Assembly (NCBI GenBank): GCA_947173915.1
Contig: CAMWGZ010000040.1
Span: forward strand, 1-9,405
Origin: an uncultured Alistipes sp.
GTDB lineage: Bacteria; Bacteroidota; Bacteroidia; Bacteroidales; Rikenellaceae
Direction: 5' to 3'
Length of the DNA: 9,405 nucleotides
How positions within the stretch are numbered: position 1 is the stretch's first letter; the number at the start of each line of letters is the position of its first letter. Made by a program: the position numbers and the translations under genes. Positions 1 through 6,064 of the stretch are shown one piece after another. Under the pieces are notes generated by a model, which saw only the letters and a list, made by a program, of their open reading frames with translations, was not told where the DNA came from and did not search any database.

Positions 1-1849
1 AGATCGAGTCGTAGTAGCGCCATGAGGTCACGGGAGCGACGGCGATCGCCATCTTGAAGAGGCCGTCGCCCTTGCAGGCGCAGCCCAGCGCCATGAAGCC
101 GCCGAACGACCAGCCGTAGATGCCGATGCGGTCGGCATCCACCCAGCTCTGGCGGGCCAGGTAGCGGGCTGCCGAGATCTGATCCTCGACTTCGAGAGCG
201 CCGAGGTTGCCGTAGGTAGCCTTGCGGAACGCCTCGCCGCGGAAGCCGGTGCCCCGGGGATCGACGCAGGCCACCACGTAGCCGTGGGCCGTCAGGGCCG
301 ACTCCCAGTCGGGTGCCCAGCGGTCGGAGACCTGCTGCGATCCGGGACCCGAATATTGGGTCATCAGCACCGGATAGCGTTTCGCGGGATCGAAGTCGGC
401 GGGCTTGAGCAGGTAGCCGTTCAGCTCGTCGCCCCGCTCGGTGGTAAAGGTGAAGAACTCGCGCACGGGGAGGTCGGTCTGTGCGAGCCGCTCGCGCAGT
501 TCGGCGTTGGCGGCCAGGGTGCGGAGCGGCCGGCCGTCGGCCGTGAAGACCTCCGTGCGGCTGGGGGTGGTGCTGTTCGAGCCTTCGCAGATGTAGTAGC
601 TCAGGTCGGCGCTCGGGGCGATCGAGTAGAATCCGTCGCCGGGCGTGAGGCGCTTCTTGCCTTTGCCGTTGAGTCCGATGCGGTAGAGGTCGCGGCGCAG
701 CGGCGATCCCTCGGTCGAGAGGTAATAGACCTTGTCGCCGCGCAGGCCCACGAAGTCGGTAACCTCCCACTCGCCCTGCGTGACGGGGCGCAGCAGCCCC
801 TTGTCGATGGAGTAGAGGTAGAGGTGGCGGAAGCCCGTCGAGGTCTCCTCGCCGATGATGAAGCGGCGGCCGTCGGGCAGGAACTGCAGCGGTTTGTTGG
901 TGTGATCGACATAGGTGGGCGACTGCTCGTCGAAGATGACGCGCTGCGTGCCGTCGGGCTGGCAGAGCACCAGCTCGTAGTGGTTCTGCCGGCGGTTGAG
1001 CCGCTGGAAGCAGAGCCGCCCGTCGGGGGTCCAGAGCGGCTGGAGCAGGTACTGTCCCCGGTCGGGACCAGCGTCGATGCGCTCGGTGCGCTCCGTGTCG
1101 AGGTCATAGACGAAGAGATCGACCTCCGAGTTGCGGTCGCCGGCCTTGGGGTATTTGAAGGTGTAGGCCCGGTTGTAGAGCGTGCCGTCGAAGCGCATCA
1201 TCTCGAACAGGGGCACCTGCGACTCGTCGAAGCGCAGGAAAGCGAGACGGCGGCCGTCGGGCGAGAAAGCGTAGGCGCGCGTGAAGGCGCACTCCTCCTC
1301 GTAAACCCAGTCGGTGGTGCCGTTGATCGTCTCGTTCCAGCGGCCGTCGCGGGTGATGCGGCGCACGGAGTCGGACTCGATGTCGTAGAGGTAGAGATCG
1401 TTGCCGCTCGAGAAGGCGATCGTCCGCCCGTCGGGCGAGAAGGAGGCGTCGCGCGTGCCCTCCAGCTCCGTGAGGATCGGCCGCAGCCCCTCCCCGTCGC
1501 TCAGGTAGTAGCGGGTGGTGTAGGAGCGGCGGTAGATCGGCTCGGCACCGCGCGCGACGAGCATCCGTGTGCCGTCGGGCGAGAACTGGTAATCGACGAT
1601 CGGGAAATCGTCGCCGGGGGAGGCGAGCAGCGTCTGTCCGGGTTGCTCGTCGGCGTAGTCGTAGCGCACGACGGCGTTGTTCTCCAGGACGGTGTAGTGG
1701 CGGCCGTCGCTCATCGGGCGGATGCCCTGGGCGCGGCGGTTCATCGCGCGCAGGGCCACGATGTCGCGGTAGGTCGAAGGCGCCGTCGCGGTCGCCTCTG
1801 CGGCGACGAGGCCGCTCAGTAAGGTCAGCAGAAACAGTTTCTTGAACAT
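1..1849 (-). CDS. Dipeptidyl peptidase IV-like S9 family serine peptidase (C-terminus cut by window edge)
   Basis: Exported prolyl peptidase expected to remove N-terminal X-Pro (or X-Ala) dipeptides from oligopeptides in the periplasm. The ATG at 1849 gives MFKKLFLLTLLSGLVAAEA, a typical signal peptide. Residues from about 30 to 460 form the DPPIV N-terminal beta-propeller, with repeated SPDGR-type blade motifs. WVYEEE at 181-186 matches the Glu-Glu motif that binds the substrate amino terminus in DPP IV. YSGPGSQQV from Tyr499 matches the oxyanion-hole tyrosine segment, and GWSFGG contains the nucleophile Ser581. The catalytic Asp and His should lie in roughly the last 100 residues, beyond the left edge; 616 residues are visible. 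The gene starts 12 nt after the stop of the 228-residue gene, so it is probably last or late in the unit that begins with the glucosaminidase. A prolyl tripeptidyl peptidase shares this architecture and cannot be excluded. Confidence 0.93.
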   Translation of the reverse strand, partial: MFKKLFLLTLLSGLVAAEATATAPSTYRDIVALRAMNRRAQGIRPMSDGRHYTVLENNAVVRYDYADEQPGQTLLASPGDDFPIVDYQFSPDGTRMLVARGAEPIYRRSYTTRYYLSDGEGLRPILTELEGTRDASFSPDGRTIAFSSGNDLYLYDIESDSVRRITRDGRWNETINGTTDWVYEEECAFTRAYAFSPDGRRLAFLRFDESQVPLFEMMRFDGTLYNRAYTFKYPKAGDRNSEVDLFVYDLDTERTERIDAGPDRGQYLLQPLWTPDGRLCFQRLNRRQNHYELVLCQPDGTQRVIFDEQSPTYVDHTNKPLQFLPDGRRFIIGEETSTGFRHLYLYSIDKGLLRPVTQGEWEVTDFVGLRGDKVYYLSTEGSPLRRDLYRIGLNGKGKKRLTPGDGFYSIAPSADLSYYICEGSNSTTPSRTEVFTADGRPLRTLAANAELRERLAQTDLPVREFFTFTTERGDELNGYLLKPADFDPAKRYPVLMTQYSGPGSQQVSDRWAPDWESALTAHGYVVACVDPRGTGFRGEAFRKATYGNLGALEVEDQISAARYLARQSWVDADRIGIYGWSFGGFMALGCACKGDGLFKMAIAVAPVTSWRYYDSI

Positions 1850-1861
1850 GTACGATGGGGT

Positions 1862-2548
1862 TTAAATGTCATCTACGTCGAAGTCGTAGCCCAGGCGTTT
1901 GCCCGTGATGAATTTCGAGTTGTCGAGTTTGGTGTTGAACTGATCGACCGTCACGCGCTTGTTGCTCTCGTAGGGGGGCAGCAGCAGGTCGAAGTTGAGG
2001 GCGTAGCAGATCGCCGCTTCGAGGATCGCGATCAGCGCCTCGCGCGAGATCTCCTCGCGCCCGAACTGCATGGCCCGCACCGCGCTCTGGTGCTTGCCCT
2101 CGGCGAAATAGCGCTTCTCGCGATTGACGAAGATGCGCCCGATCAGGTAGCCCTCGTCGGCGTTGCGGTTGAACTTGAACGAGTCGGAGAGGAAGTTGTA
2201 GATGTTGATCACGCCGCAGTAGGAGTTGGCCCGCTCCTGCTGGACGTAGGGGTTCTGCCAGACGACGTGGTTGGCGTCGAATTCGAACACGTCGGTGTGC
2301 ATCTGGAAGATCAGCAGGTCGTTGGCGATCTGTAGCTGCGCTTCGAACTTGCCCCGGTCGCGGTATTCGATCCGCACGCGGCGGTCGAGCCGCCCCTCCA
2401 GTGCGTCGTCCATCTCGGAGGCCATTTCCAGAAGGGTGTCTTTCAGGTCGTTGAAGGTGGCGAAGGTGTTGTCGAAGACTCGCTGTTTGAGCGTCGATTT
2501 GCTGACGATGGTTTCGAGTATTCTGCTTCGTAGCGGAATGTTTTCCAT
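1862..2548 (-). CDS. Conserved Bacteroidetes protein of unknown function (228 aa)
   Basis: I do not recognise a named domain. The ATG at 2548 opens MENIPLRSRILETIV and the frame runs to a TAA at 1862. The protein has no signal peptide or membrane segment, so it is probably cytoplasmic. The N-terminal third is helical and charged (for example FNDLKDTLLEMASEMDDAL). A central segment rich in aromatic and Asn residues (NPYVQQERANSYCGVINIYN) looks strongly constrained, and the C-terminal end is acidic (YDFDVDDI). Codon use follows the neighbouring genes, and the reading frame is intact and well formed, so it is a real gene. It lies 24 nt after the glucosaminidase and 12 nt before the DPP IV gene, which suggests one transcript. 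Nothing in the sequence itself points to an enzymatic activity. Confidence 0.88.
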   Translation of the reverse strand: MENIPLRSRILETIVSKSTLKQRVFDNTFATFNDLKDTLLEMASEMDDALEGRLDRRVRIEYRDRGKFEAQLQIANDLLIFQMHTDVFEFDANHVVWQNPYVQQERANSYCGVINIYNFLSDSFKFNRNADEGYLIGRIFVNREKRYFAEGKHQSAVRAMQFGREEISREALIAILEAAICYALNFDLLLPPYESNKRVTVDQFNTKLDNSKFITGKRLGYDFDVDDI

Positions 2549-2572
2549 AAGGGTTCTATCGAAAATTTGGTG

Positions 2573-3559
2573 TTATCGGATTCGGAGCGTCGCGCCCGGA
2601 CGGAGTTCGTCGCCGGCGAGGCGGTTCATGCGGCGCAGCGAGCGGCTGCGCACGCCGTAGGACTGGGCGAGCGACCAGAGCGTCTCGCCCTCGCCGACGG
2701 TGTGGAGCATCGTCTCGCCCTCCCAGCGCCGCTTCTTGCGGCCCAGATAGACCGTTTCGCCGGCGACGGGCTGTACCGAGGCGGCCACCTCGTTGAAGCG
2801 CCGCAGGTTGCGGGCCGAGATGCGGAGGTCTTTGGCGATGCGCTCGAAGCGCTCGCCGTCGCGGGCCACGATGTAGGGTACGCCGTTGTTGCTGCGGATG
2901 TTGTAGCCCTTGCGCGAGCCGATCGAGACGCTGTAGTCGTCGGGGTCGATCGCCGTGCCCGAGAAGGCGGCCCGCTCCACGCTGCTCTCTGCGGCGAACC
3001 ACTCGTCGGCCTTGTGTCCCGTGCCGGAGGCGTAGAGCGCCAGGCCGTTCTCGCGGTCGAGCAGGAAGAGCTTGCTCTCCTCGATGATGCGGATGAGCCG
3101 CTCGGCGTAGTCGGGGGCGGTGGCGTAGCCGGCAGCCTTCAGACCGCGCGCCCAGTGCTTGTAGTCGGTGGGCGCATAGGCGAAGAGGGAGTCGTAGCGC
3201 GGCTGTCCGTCGAGGAACTCGGCGTGGTCGCGGTAGGAGGCCTCGACCGAAGGGTAGCTGCGGAAGCATTCGCCCTTCTCGTCGTCGTCGTAATAGACCG
3301 TCTCGCCCTTCCAGTTGCGCTTGCACTTGATGCCGAAGTGGTTGTTCGAGGCACGCGAGAGCCAGCTGTTGCCGCAGTCGGATTCGAGGATGCCCTGGGC
3401 CATCGTGATGCTGGCCGGAATGCCGTAGCGCTCCATGTGGGCGACGGCGATGTGCTTGTAGCGGTCCACGTACTCCTCGCGCGTCTGGCGGGTCTGGGCC
3501 AGCGACGGCAGTGCGGCGACGAGGGCCGCGACGATTATTGCTTTCTTGGGAAAAATCAT
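2573..3559 (-). CDS. Exported N-acetylglucosaminidase (flagellar-type glucosaminidase domain) with two C-terminal LysM repeats
   Basis: Probable peptidoglycan hydrolase that cleaves beta-1,4 bonds after N-acetylglucosamine in the cell wall. The protein has 328 residues. MIFPKKAIIVAALVAALPSLAQ is a signal peptide. Residues about 30-168 match the glucosaminidase family (PF01832): ITMAQGILESDCGNS holds the likely catalytic Glu59, followed by SNNHFGIKC and a conserved YDSLF/YKHWARGLKAAGYATAPDYAERL stretch. Two LysM-like peptidoglycan-binding repeats follow at about 228-272 and 284-328, the second ending the protein (HTVGEGETLWSLA...LRPGATLRIR). An open frame continues upstream to 4288 but crosses the divergent glycosyltransferase. 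The start at 3559 is chosen because it yields the signal peptide and lies about 17 nt below a good promoter. It is the first gene of a unit with the 228-residue protein and the peptidase. Confidence 0.93.
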   Translation of the reverse strand: MIFPKKAIIVAALVAALPSLAQTRQTREEYVDRYKHIAVAHMERYGIPASITMAQGILESDCGNSWLSRASNNHFGIKCKRNWKGETVYYDDDEKGECFRSYPSVEASYRDHAEFLDGQPRYDSLFAYAPTDYKHWARGLKAAGYATAPDYAERLIRIIEESKLFLLDRENGLALYASGTGHKADEWFAAESSVERAAFSGTAIDPDDYSVSIGSRKGYNIRSNNGVPYIVARDGERFERIAKDLRISARNLRRFNEVAASVQPVAGETVYLGRKKRRWEGETMLHTVGEGETLWSLAQSYGVRSRSLRRMNRLAGDELRPGATLRIR

Positions 3560-3567
3560 TATCTTTG
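3537..3567 (+). promoter_or_regulatory. Bacteroidetes-type promoter for the glycosyltransferase unit
   Basis: TATCTTTG (3560-3567) is an exact match to TAnnTTTG, and ATTG (3537-3540) lies 19 nt upstream as a -33-like element. Transcription would start near 3574, giving a leader of about 88 nt before the ATG at 3662. The -33 part lies inside the first codons of the opposite-strand glucosaminidase gene. The match is by eye. Confidence 0.55.
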
Positions 3568-3582
3568 TTCGGTCTTTGCAGA

Positions 3583-3614
3583 CAAAGGTATAGCTTTCAA
3601 ACGAAAATAGCAAC
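3583..3614 (-). promoter_or_regulatory. Bacteroidetes-type promoter for the glucosaminidase unit
   Basis: On the minus strand TACCTTTG (3590-3583) is an exact match to the -7 consensus TAnnTTTG. GTTG (3614-3611) lies 20 nt upstream and approximates the -33 TTTG element. Transcription would begin near 3576, leaving a leader of roughly 17 nt before the ATG at 3559. The match is by eye, with no expression data. Confidence 0.6.
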
Positions 3615-3661
3615 AGCTTCCGCTCCGTCGGGGGCGGCCGTTGCCCGCAGCAGCGCAGCAA

Positions 3662-4375
3662 ATGAACAAAATCCATATCATCACTCCGGTCAAGGACTCG
3701 ATCGAACTGACCCGGAAGACCGCCGAGGCGGTCATGGCCTCCCGGCTTCCGGTGCCGTTTACCTATACGATCTACAACGATTTCAGCACGCCCGAGAATA
3801 CGGCCGAGCTGGAGCGCATGTCGCGCGAGCTGGGGTTCCGGCTGGTCAATCTCTCGGAACTGACCGACCATCCCTCGCCCAACTACCGGCTGACGCTCAT
3901 CACGGCCCGGCGCGAGGCGCTGGCCGAGGGGGCGGGGCTGCTCATCGTGGAGTCGGACGTGGTGGTGCCCGAGCATGCGCTCGGCGCGCTGGTGGCGGGA
4001 GCCGCCGGGCGGGGCGACTGCGCGCTGGCCGCCGCCGTGACGGTCGATGAGCAGGGGCGGATCAACTACCCCTACGAGTTCGCGGAGGGAAAGCGGGGCG
4101 TGGTGCGCGAGAAGAAGCACCTGAGCTTCTGCTGTACGCTGATGACCCCCCCCCTTCTTGAGGCGTTCGATTTCGAACTGCTCGATCCCGAGAAGCAGTG
4201 GCACGACGTGACGATCTCCCACATGGCGCTCCGCAAGGGGTTCGCCAACTACCTCTTCACGGACGTGCGGGTGCTGCACCGTCCGCACGGAAGCCGCCCC
4301 TGGAAGCTGCTTAAATACCAGAACAAACTGAAGTATTACTGGTTGAAGATAACCAAAGGGCGCGATAAAATCTGA
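3662..4375 (+). CDS. Glycosyltransferase family 2-like protein with an internal C9 tract (phase ON)
   Basis: Predicted cytoplasmic sugar transferase of 237 residues, likely acting on a surface glycan. The N-terminus MNKIHIITPVKDSIELTRKT and the following IYNDFSTPENTAELE form the nucleotide-binding half of a GT-A fold. ESDVVVP (97-103) occupies the place of the DxD metal/nucleotide-sugar site. KQWHDVTISHMALRKGFANYLFTDVRVLH is the acceptor-side half, and a basic tail (SRPWKLLKYQNKLKYYWLK) could touch membrane or lipid-linked substrate. The start at 3662 is preferred over an in-frame ATG at 3641 because the GT2 motif begins right there. Nine C residues at 4146-4154 encode part of Thr162-Pro-Pro-Leu165. 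With C9 the frame is open. C10 gives a TGA at 4159-4161 and C8 a TGA at 4209-4211, each removing about 70 C-terminal residues. The stop overlaps the next start (TGATG). Acceptor and sugar cannot be told from sequence. Confidence 0.9.
   Translation: MNKIHIITPVKDSIELTRKTAEAVMASRLPVPFTYTIYNDFSTPENTAELERMSRELGFRLVNLSELTDHPSPNYRLTLITARREALAEGAGLLIVESDVVVPEHALGALVAGAAGRGDCALAAAVTVDEQGRINYPYEFAEGKRGVVREKKHLSFCCTLMTPPLLEAFDFELLDPEKQWHDVTISHMALRKGFANYLFTDVRVLHRPHGSRPWKLLKYQNKLKYYWLKITKGRDKI
4146..4154 (+). repeat. Poly-C tract, C9, in glycosyltransferase gene 1
   Basis: Nine consecutive C residues in codon phase ACC CCC CCC CTT. The length keeps the gene in frame. Homopolymers of this length are classic slipped-strand mispairing sites; instability here is inferred, not observed. 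Confidence 0.85.
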
Positions 4376-5166
4376 TGGAATCCATGCAGCCGGTCGTTTC
4401 GATCATCATTCCGGTCTATAACAGCGAGCGCTACCTGGCGCAGACGCTTGATTCGGTGCTGGCGGTTTCCACCCCCCCCCTCGCCGACATGGAGGTCGTG
4501 CTGGTCGATGACGGCTCGACCGACCGTTCGTTGGAAATAGCCCGCGACTACGCAGCCCGTTACGGCTTCATCCGGGTGCTGGAGCAGCCCAACGCCGGGC
4601 CGGTGCGGGCGCGCAACAATGCGGTGGAGCATGCGCGGGGCCGCTACATCTTTCCGCTCGATTCGGACGATCTGCTGGTGCCCGGGTTTCTTGCCGAGGC
4701 CGTGCGGGTGCTCGACCGCGAGCCGGAGGTAAAGGTGGTCGCCGGACGGAACGAATTTTTCGGCGACCGGAAGGGACCCTGGCGGCTGCCCGAGTTCTCG
4801 CTGCGGCTGCTGGCGCGGCGCAACCTGATCTGCGTGAGCGCCCTCTACCGGCGCGAGGATTGGGTGCGGGTCGGCGGCTACTGCGAGGAGATCGTCGCGC
4901 TGGAGGACTGGGACTTCTGGATCTCGGTGCTCAAGGACGGGGGACGGGTGGCGACACTCGACGGGGCGGCGATCCGCTACCGCATCCGGCAGGGTTCGAA
5001 GCGGGTGCGCGACCGCGCCTGGAAGCACCACGTCGTTGATACGCTCAACCGCCGCCATGCCGCCTTCTTCGAGCGGGAGCTGTGCGGGCCGCTCCACTAC
5101 CAGCGCACCTGGTCGCGGCCGCTCAACCGGCTGCGCCGGCTCCTCGGGTTGAAACGGAAGAGATAA
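4375..5166 (+). CDS. Glycosyltransferase family 2 with a C9 tract near the N-terminus (phase ON)
   Basis: Canonical GT2 inverting transferase of 263 residues (PF00535). VVSIIIPVYNSERYLAQTLDSVLA opens the fold, and VVLVDDGSTDRS (41-52) is the nucleotide-binding segment. NAGPVRARNNAVEHARGRYIFPLDSDD carries the DxD motif at 96-98, and ALEDWDFW holds a likely catalytic-base ED pair (176-177). The C-terminus is very basic (RLRRLLGLKRKR), suggesting membrane association. The ATG at 4375 overlaps the stop of gene 1 by one base, so translation is probably coupled. An ATG at 4384 is an equally possible start and begins closer to the domain. Nine C residues at 4472-4480 encode part of Thr33-Pro-Pro-Leu36. 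C10 would stop at 4509-4511 and C8 at 4538-4540, before the DxD motif in both cases, so either change should abolish activity. The donor sugar is unknown. Confidence 0.93.
   Translation: MESMQPVVSIIIPVYNSERYLAQTLDSVLAVSTPPLADMEVVLVDDGSTDRSLEIARDYAARYGFIRVLEQPNAGPVRARNNAVEHARGRYIFPLDSDDLLVPGFLAEAVRVLDREPEVKVVAGRNEFFGDRKGPWRLPEFSLRLLARRNLICVSALYRREDWVRVGGYCEEIVALEDWDFWISVLKDGGRVATLDGAAIRYRIRQGSKRVRDRAWKHHVVDTLNRRHAAFFERELCGPLHYQRTWSRPLNRLRRLLGLKRKR
4472..4480 (+). repeat. Poly-C tract, C9, in glycosyltransferase gene 2
   Basis: Nine consecutive C residues in codon phase ACC CCC CCC CTC, in frame at this length. The tract falls between the first helix and the VVLVDDGS strand, a loop in GT2 enzymes, so a variable Pro-Pro insert there is structurally tolerable. 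Confidence 0.85.
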
Positions 5167-5340
5167 TCCCGAATAACATGAAAATATCGCTGATCGTATC
5201 CACCTACAACCGGCCCGATGCCTTGTCGGCCGAGTTGGACAGCCTGTTCGCCCAGCGCAGGATGCCCGATGAGATCATCATCGGCGACGACGGCTCGCGC
5301 GATCAGACGCGCCGTACGATCGAAGCCTGGGCCGCGAAAT

Positions 5341-5349
5341 CCCCCCCCC
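5341..5349 (+). repeat. Poly-C tract, C9, in glycosyltransferase gene 3 (out-of-frame length)
   Basis: Nine consecutive C residues after AAA T, in codon phase TCC CCC CCC CGA. This is the same phase as in genes 1 and 2, but here it leads to a stop at 5402. The conserved downstream frame needs ten (or seven) C residues. Confidence 0.87.
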
Positions 5350-5398
5350 GACGGTTTTACGTCATATCTGGCATGAAGACAAGGGGTTTCGTCTGGGG

Positions 5399-5974
5399 AT
5401 GATGCGCAACAAATGCGTCGCGGCCGCGACGGGTGACTACATCGTTCAGATCGACGGCGATCTTTTGCTCCACCCGCAGTTCATTGCCGACCACGAGGCC
5501 TTCGCCCGCAGGGGGTGCTACCTCAAGGGCGGGCGCGTGTGTCTGGACGAGCGGCTGACCGCCGCGATCTGCGCCGAGGAGCGCGCCCGGCCGATCCGCT
5601 TCTGGACAGCCGGAGCGGAGAAGCGCGAGAACACCCTGCGCATCCCCTGGGCGGCGCGTGCGCTGGCCTCCACCTATGGCCGGCGGCGTTCGTCGGGACT
5701 GGGGGCCAACATGTCCTTCTGGCGCGACGATTTCCTGGCCGTGAACGGCTACGACGAGCACTTCGAGGGGTGGGGCGGCGAGGACGACGACCTGGCCCTG
5801 CGCCTGCAACGCTACGGCGTGCGGAAACGGTCGCTCAAGTTCGCGGGGCTGGTCTATCATCTCTGGCACGGCCACGAACACATGTACAACCTCGACCGCA
5901 ACCGCCGCTATCTGGAGGAGATGAACCGCCGCGGCGACTGGCGCTGCGACGACGGGGTCGATAAGTGGTTGTAG
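5399..5974 (+). CDS. C-terminal portion of glycosyltransferase gene 3, readable from an internal ATG
   Basis: Open frame of 191 residues beginning MMRNKCVAAATGDYIVQIDGD and including the DxD-type site and the GWGGEDDD acceptor-domain signature. It lacks the N-terminal nucleotide-binding half, so it is unlikely to be a working transferase alone. Its ATG overlaps the stop of the out-of-frame upstream part (ATGA, 5399-5402), an arrangement that permits restart after termination, so a truncated protein may be made in the OFF state. I regard it as the 3' part of the gene starting at 5178 and not as an independent gene. Coding potential is strong, but independent translation is uncertain. Confidence 0.5.
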   Translation: MMRNKCVAAATGDYIVQIDGDLLLHPQFIADHEAFARRGCYLKGGRVCLDERLTAAICAEERARPIRFWTAGAEKRENTLRIPWAARALASTYGRRRSSGLGANMSFWRDDFLAVNGYDEHFEGWGGEDDDLALRLQRYGVRKRSLKFAGLVYHLWHGHEHMYNLDRNRRYLEEMNRRGDWRCDDGVDKWL

Positions 5975-5991
5975 TACCGCATCTCGGACAA

Positions 5992-6032
5992 AACGAAAAT
6001 CCCCGACTCCGTTCGAGTCGGGGATTTTCGTT
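5992..6032. terminator. Strong rho-independent terminator, probably bidirectional
   Basis: A perfect 18-bp inverted repeat, arms 5992-6009 and 6015-6032 (right arm GAGTCGGGGATTTTCGTT), with a 5-nt loop. The outer part of each arm is A-rich on the left and T-rich on the right, so both strands yield a GC stem followed by U-rich sequence. It lies between the end of the glycosyltransferase unit (5974) and the end of the convergent lipoprotein gene (6065), where a shared terminator is expected. Confidence 0.88.
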
Positions 6033-6064
6033 CGCTTCCGGCAGCCGCGTGCCGCCGCTCTATT

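Larger units (their letters stand above)
5178..5974 (+). pseudogene. Glycosyltransferase family 2 with 7C-type C-terminal domain, frameshifted at a C9 tract (probable phase OFF)
   Basis: Frame 1 starts at 5178, 11 nt after gene 2: MKISLIVSTYNRPDALSAEL ... EIIIGDDGSRDQTR is a GT2 nucleotide-binding half. After Lys54-Ser55 it enters C9 (5341-5349), runs 17 unrelated residues beyond the tract and stops at 5400-5402 (74 aa). The rest of the family continues one frame back, directly from the tract: HIWHEDKGFRLGMMRNKC, then QIDGD (DxD-type site), then GWGGEDDDLALRLQRYG, the signature of the Glyco_transf_7C domain (PF02709). One extra C (C10), or C7, would join the parts into a 265-residue enzyme. 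C8 stops at 5374-5376. Both halves keep their motifs, with no second lesion, so the gene looks switchable and not decayed. Other readings are a -1 slippage at the C run that yields full-length protein, or a homopolymer miscount in the assembly. A terminator follows at 5992. Confidence 0.88.

Noticed and set aside
284..1822. Plus-strand open frame of 512 codons
   Set aside because: It is antisense to the DPP IV gene. Its product is Val/Ala/Gly/Glu-rich without motifs, as expected from the complement of GC-rich coding DNA, while the minus strand gives clear propeller and GWSFGG motifs.
1973..1978. G6 runs (here and near 8894) as further slippage sites
   Set aside because: Six residues is below the length at which such tracts usually become hypermutable, and G6 is common in GC-rich coding DNA.
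3560..3590. Invertible promoter flanked by inverted repeats
   Set aside because: The two -7 boxes form a short imperfect inverted repeat (about 8 bp), far shorter than the repeats used by known Bacteroidales invertases, and no recombinase gene is present. The symmetry is explained by two opposed promoters.
3560..4288. N-terminal extension of the glucosaminidase frame to 571 codons
   Set aside because: The extension overlaps the divergent glycosyltransferase, reads as non-protein-like sequence and would bury the signal peptide that begins at 3559.
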